Shown here piece after piece: positions 11,567 to 12,914 of a stretch of 12,914 nt of DNA. Made by a program: the position numbers and the translations under genes. Source of the DNA: an uncultured Acidimicrobiales bacterium (lineage in GTDB: Bacteria > Actinomycetota > Acidimicrobiia > Acidimicrobiales > UBA10347). Where the stretch lies: the NCBI GenBank assembly GCA_937942965.1, contig CALDGN010000286.1, positions 1-12,914 on the forward strand. Direction: 5' to 3'. Each line of letters begins with the position of its first letter. The stretch's first letter is position 1. Below the pieces are notes generated by a model. The model made no database searches, was not told the origin of the DNA, and saw only the letters and a list, made by a program, of their open reading frames with translations.

Positions 11567-12914
11567 TTAGCTCGCGGCGTCGAGCGCCGCTTGCAGTTCG
11601 GTGATGCTGATGCCGAGCGTTGCCGCGGCGGCATCGAAGTCTGGGGGCGGCCCACCGAGTGCATTGCGCAGGGCATCTTCGGTGACGCCGAGGGCGGCTG
11701 CAGCTGCGGCGAAGTCGGGCCCTTGGCCACCTCCACCACCGGGTCGGTCGCCGCCGGGCCCACCTGCGGGAGCGGCACCGTCGGCCGGGGCTCCGTCTGG
11801 CGGGGCGCCTTGACCGGCGGCTGCGTCTTCGGGAGGAGCGCCGCCTTCGGGAGCTGCGCCTTCGGTAGCTGCGCCGTCGGGAGCTGTGCCGTCGGCCGGT
11901 GGTGCACCGGCGCCTTCGGCGTCACCTGGGGGAGGGCCGTCGGGGCGTTCGCCTCCGCCACCACCCGCAGGGCCACCGGGGCCGCCCGACGTGTAGTCGA
12001 TGACACCGTGGAAGCAGTCGATTGAGTACGGAGCCCGGTCTTCGGTCAGGTGGTAGTGGTAGATCCCCTCGGGAAACTCTGGCGTTGCTCCGAAGTGGCC
12101 GGAGCACTCGTCGAGTTCGGCGCTGGTGATCGTGACACCGCCAGCATCCTTGGAGCCGTACACCGGGAAGCCGTCGAGCAAGAACCCGATGACGGTCGAG
12201 TGCTGGCCAGCGACATCGACCGTGTCGGTGATGCAGTACGGCACACCGTGGTAGTGGTAGCTGTTGCCGCTGGCGAGTGGGTGGCCGTTGCAGGCATCGA
12301 TGAAGTACACGCCGTTCAGCGAGAGGTTGTCGTCGAGGGCAACGAACTCTCGCCCTTGATCCTCGTAGTCGTTGAAGAGCGGCACGCCGCTGATCATCAC
12401 GCCGATCGTGCTCAAGCCTGTGAGGGTGATGGTCTCGGAGTAGACGGGTGTCAGTGTGATCTCTTCGGTGATCGGGCTTTCGACGATGAGCTCGGAGGTA
12501 TTGGCGATGTTGAAGTCGGCATCGATGTCGTCATCGGAGAACGGCGGCATGTTGCCATCGGACGGGATCAGGAACTGGTCAGGGAGCTCATGGCTGGGGA
12601 GGCCGTTCGAGGCGAACACGAACGAGGTATCGGTCACTTGGATCGACACGTTCGAACTCCACTGTGCGGCGTTCACCGCAGCGAGCGTTGAACCCGTCTC
12701 GACCACTGGAGGAGCCGTCGTCGTTGTGGTCGTGTTCTCGCTATCCGGACCTGTGGCGTCCGAATCGGAGGCCACTGTCGTGGTCGTGCTCGCGGCGGTG
12801 TCGTCATCATCGCTCTCAGCGTCGCTCTCATCGTCGTTGGCGGTTGATGCCGAGCCCGCCGCCGTCTCGGTTACTTCCGCGGGTGCCGCGGTCGGCGCCG
12901 TCACCGGTTCGGTG
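11567..12914 (-). CDS. Secreted YHYH-domain protein, N-terminus beyond the window
   Basis: The reading frame stays open to the window edge. The GTG at 12904 is probably internal (Thr-Glu-Pro codons precede it), so a signal peptide is expected upstream. Numbering from that GTG, residues 1-75 are a Thr/Asp/Ala-rich linker. Residues about 80-305 form a YHYH domain (the family named for this motif): YHYHGVPYC at 216-224, IGFLLDGFPVYG at 239-250, CSGH at 267-270, a second YHYH at 282-285 and CFHG at 297-300. The many His and several Cys could bind a metal or form disulfides; the family has no firmly established reaction. Residues 305-395 are a Gly/Pro/Ala/Asp spacer. Two 25-residue helical repeats end the protein at 396-443. 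It converges on the cyclase/ATPase gene across a terminator. The family call is confident; the function is unknown. Confidence 0.85.
   Translation of the reverse strand, partial: TEPVTAPTAAPAEVTETAAGSASTANDDESDAESDDDDTAASTTTTVASDSDATGPDSENTTTTTTAPPVVETGSTLAAVNAAQWSSNVSIQVTDTSFVFASNGLPSHELPDQFLIPSDGNMPPFSDDDIDADFNIANTSELIVESPITEEITLTPVYSETITLTGLSTIGVMISGVPLFNDYEDQGREFVALDDNLSLNGVYFIDACNGHPLASGNSYHYHGVPYCITDTVDVAGQHSTVIGFLLDGFPVYGSKDAGGVTITSAELDECSGHFGATPEFPEGIYHYHLTEDRAPYSIDCFHGVIDYTSGGPGGPAGGGGGERPDGPPPGDAEGAGAPPADGTAPDGAATEGAAPEGGAPPEDAAAGQGAPPDGAPADGAAPAGGPGGDRPGGGGGQGPDFAAAAAALGVTEDALRNALGGPPPDFDAAAATLGISITELQAALDAAS
11576..11719 (-). repeat. Two C-terminal 25-residue helical repeats of the YHYH protein
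   Basis: The repeats start PDFAAAAAALGVTEDALRNA and PDFDAAAATLGISITELQAA, one following the other with a period of 25 residues. Each reads as a pair of short helices with a Gly turn. Such LG(V/I)-x3-(E/A)L units recur at the ends of YHYH-type secreted proteins, by my recollection, and may act in protein or cell-wall contact. Confidence 0.6.

Noticed and set aside
11717..11998. DNA-level tandem repeat in the YHYH gene
   Set aside because: The similarity comes from recurring Ala, Gly, Pro and Asp codons in a low-complexity spacer, without a fixed period.
12050..12691. 213-codon plus-strand open frame opposite the YHYH gene
   Set aside because: The minus strand encodes both YHYH motifs and conserved Cys/His blocks here; the plus frame is featureless.

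Overview
The window looks like chromosomal DNA of a high-GC actinobacterium, most plausibly a deep-branching lineage such as Acidimicrobiia (Ilumatobacter-like). This placement is inferred from gene content, not from a database match. Supporting signs are a class E-type LALTG sorting signal, a cyclase/STAND-ATPase fusion of the kind common in actinobacteria, TAGGCT-type -10 boxes, apparently leaderless starts, and an engB gene that mycobacteria and streptomycetes are believed to lack. I see no mobile element, CRISPR array, tRNA or rRNA gene. No gap between genes exceeds 300 bases; the longest, 3783-4060, holds three direct repeats and the str-operon promoter.

Left part (1-3782). A secreted surface protein (13-1533) carries a choice-of-anchor-E-like domain, two DUF11-like repeats and a C-terminal LALTG sorting signal. 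A long imperfect hairpin follows, then ung (uracil-DNA glycosylase) with a probable leaderless GTG start. ung converges on engB (ribosome-assembly GTPase, minus strand) with only 8 bases between them. Upstream of engB on the same strand is a DoxX-like membrane protein.

Centre (3783-8833). This is a str operon, rpsL-rpsG-fusA-tuf-rpsJ, encoding S12, S7, EF-G, EF-Tu and S10. It reads from a good promoter at 3950-3978 and ends at a strong 12-bp GC-rich hairpin just after rpsJ. S10 is therefore attached to the str operon and cut off from rplC and the rest of the S10 operon, an order known from cyanobacteria and plastids. The rpsG-fusA spacer holds two perfect hairpins in tandem. The leaders of fusA and tuf share a 12-base C-rich motif.

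Right part (8834-12914). An 877-residue protein joins a class III nucleotide-cyclase domain to an NB-ARC/STAND ATPase and a helical C-terminal part. The cyclase keeps its metal and transition-state residues but has lost the canonical purine-selecting ones. It converges, across a long dyad that probably terminates both strands, on a minus-strand YHYH-domain secreted protein whose N-terminus lies beyond the window.

The central block is ordinary translation machinery with some unusual non-coding structure. The flanks are independent housekeeping, envelope and signalling genes. I find no convincing new multi-gene system. The points most worth a second look are the altered cyclase active site, the tandem hairpins and shared leader motif inside the str operon, the repeats upstream of its promoter, and the leaderless-promoter pattern.
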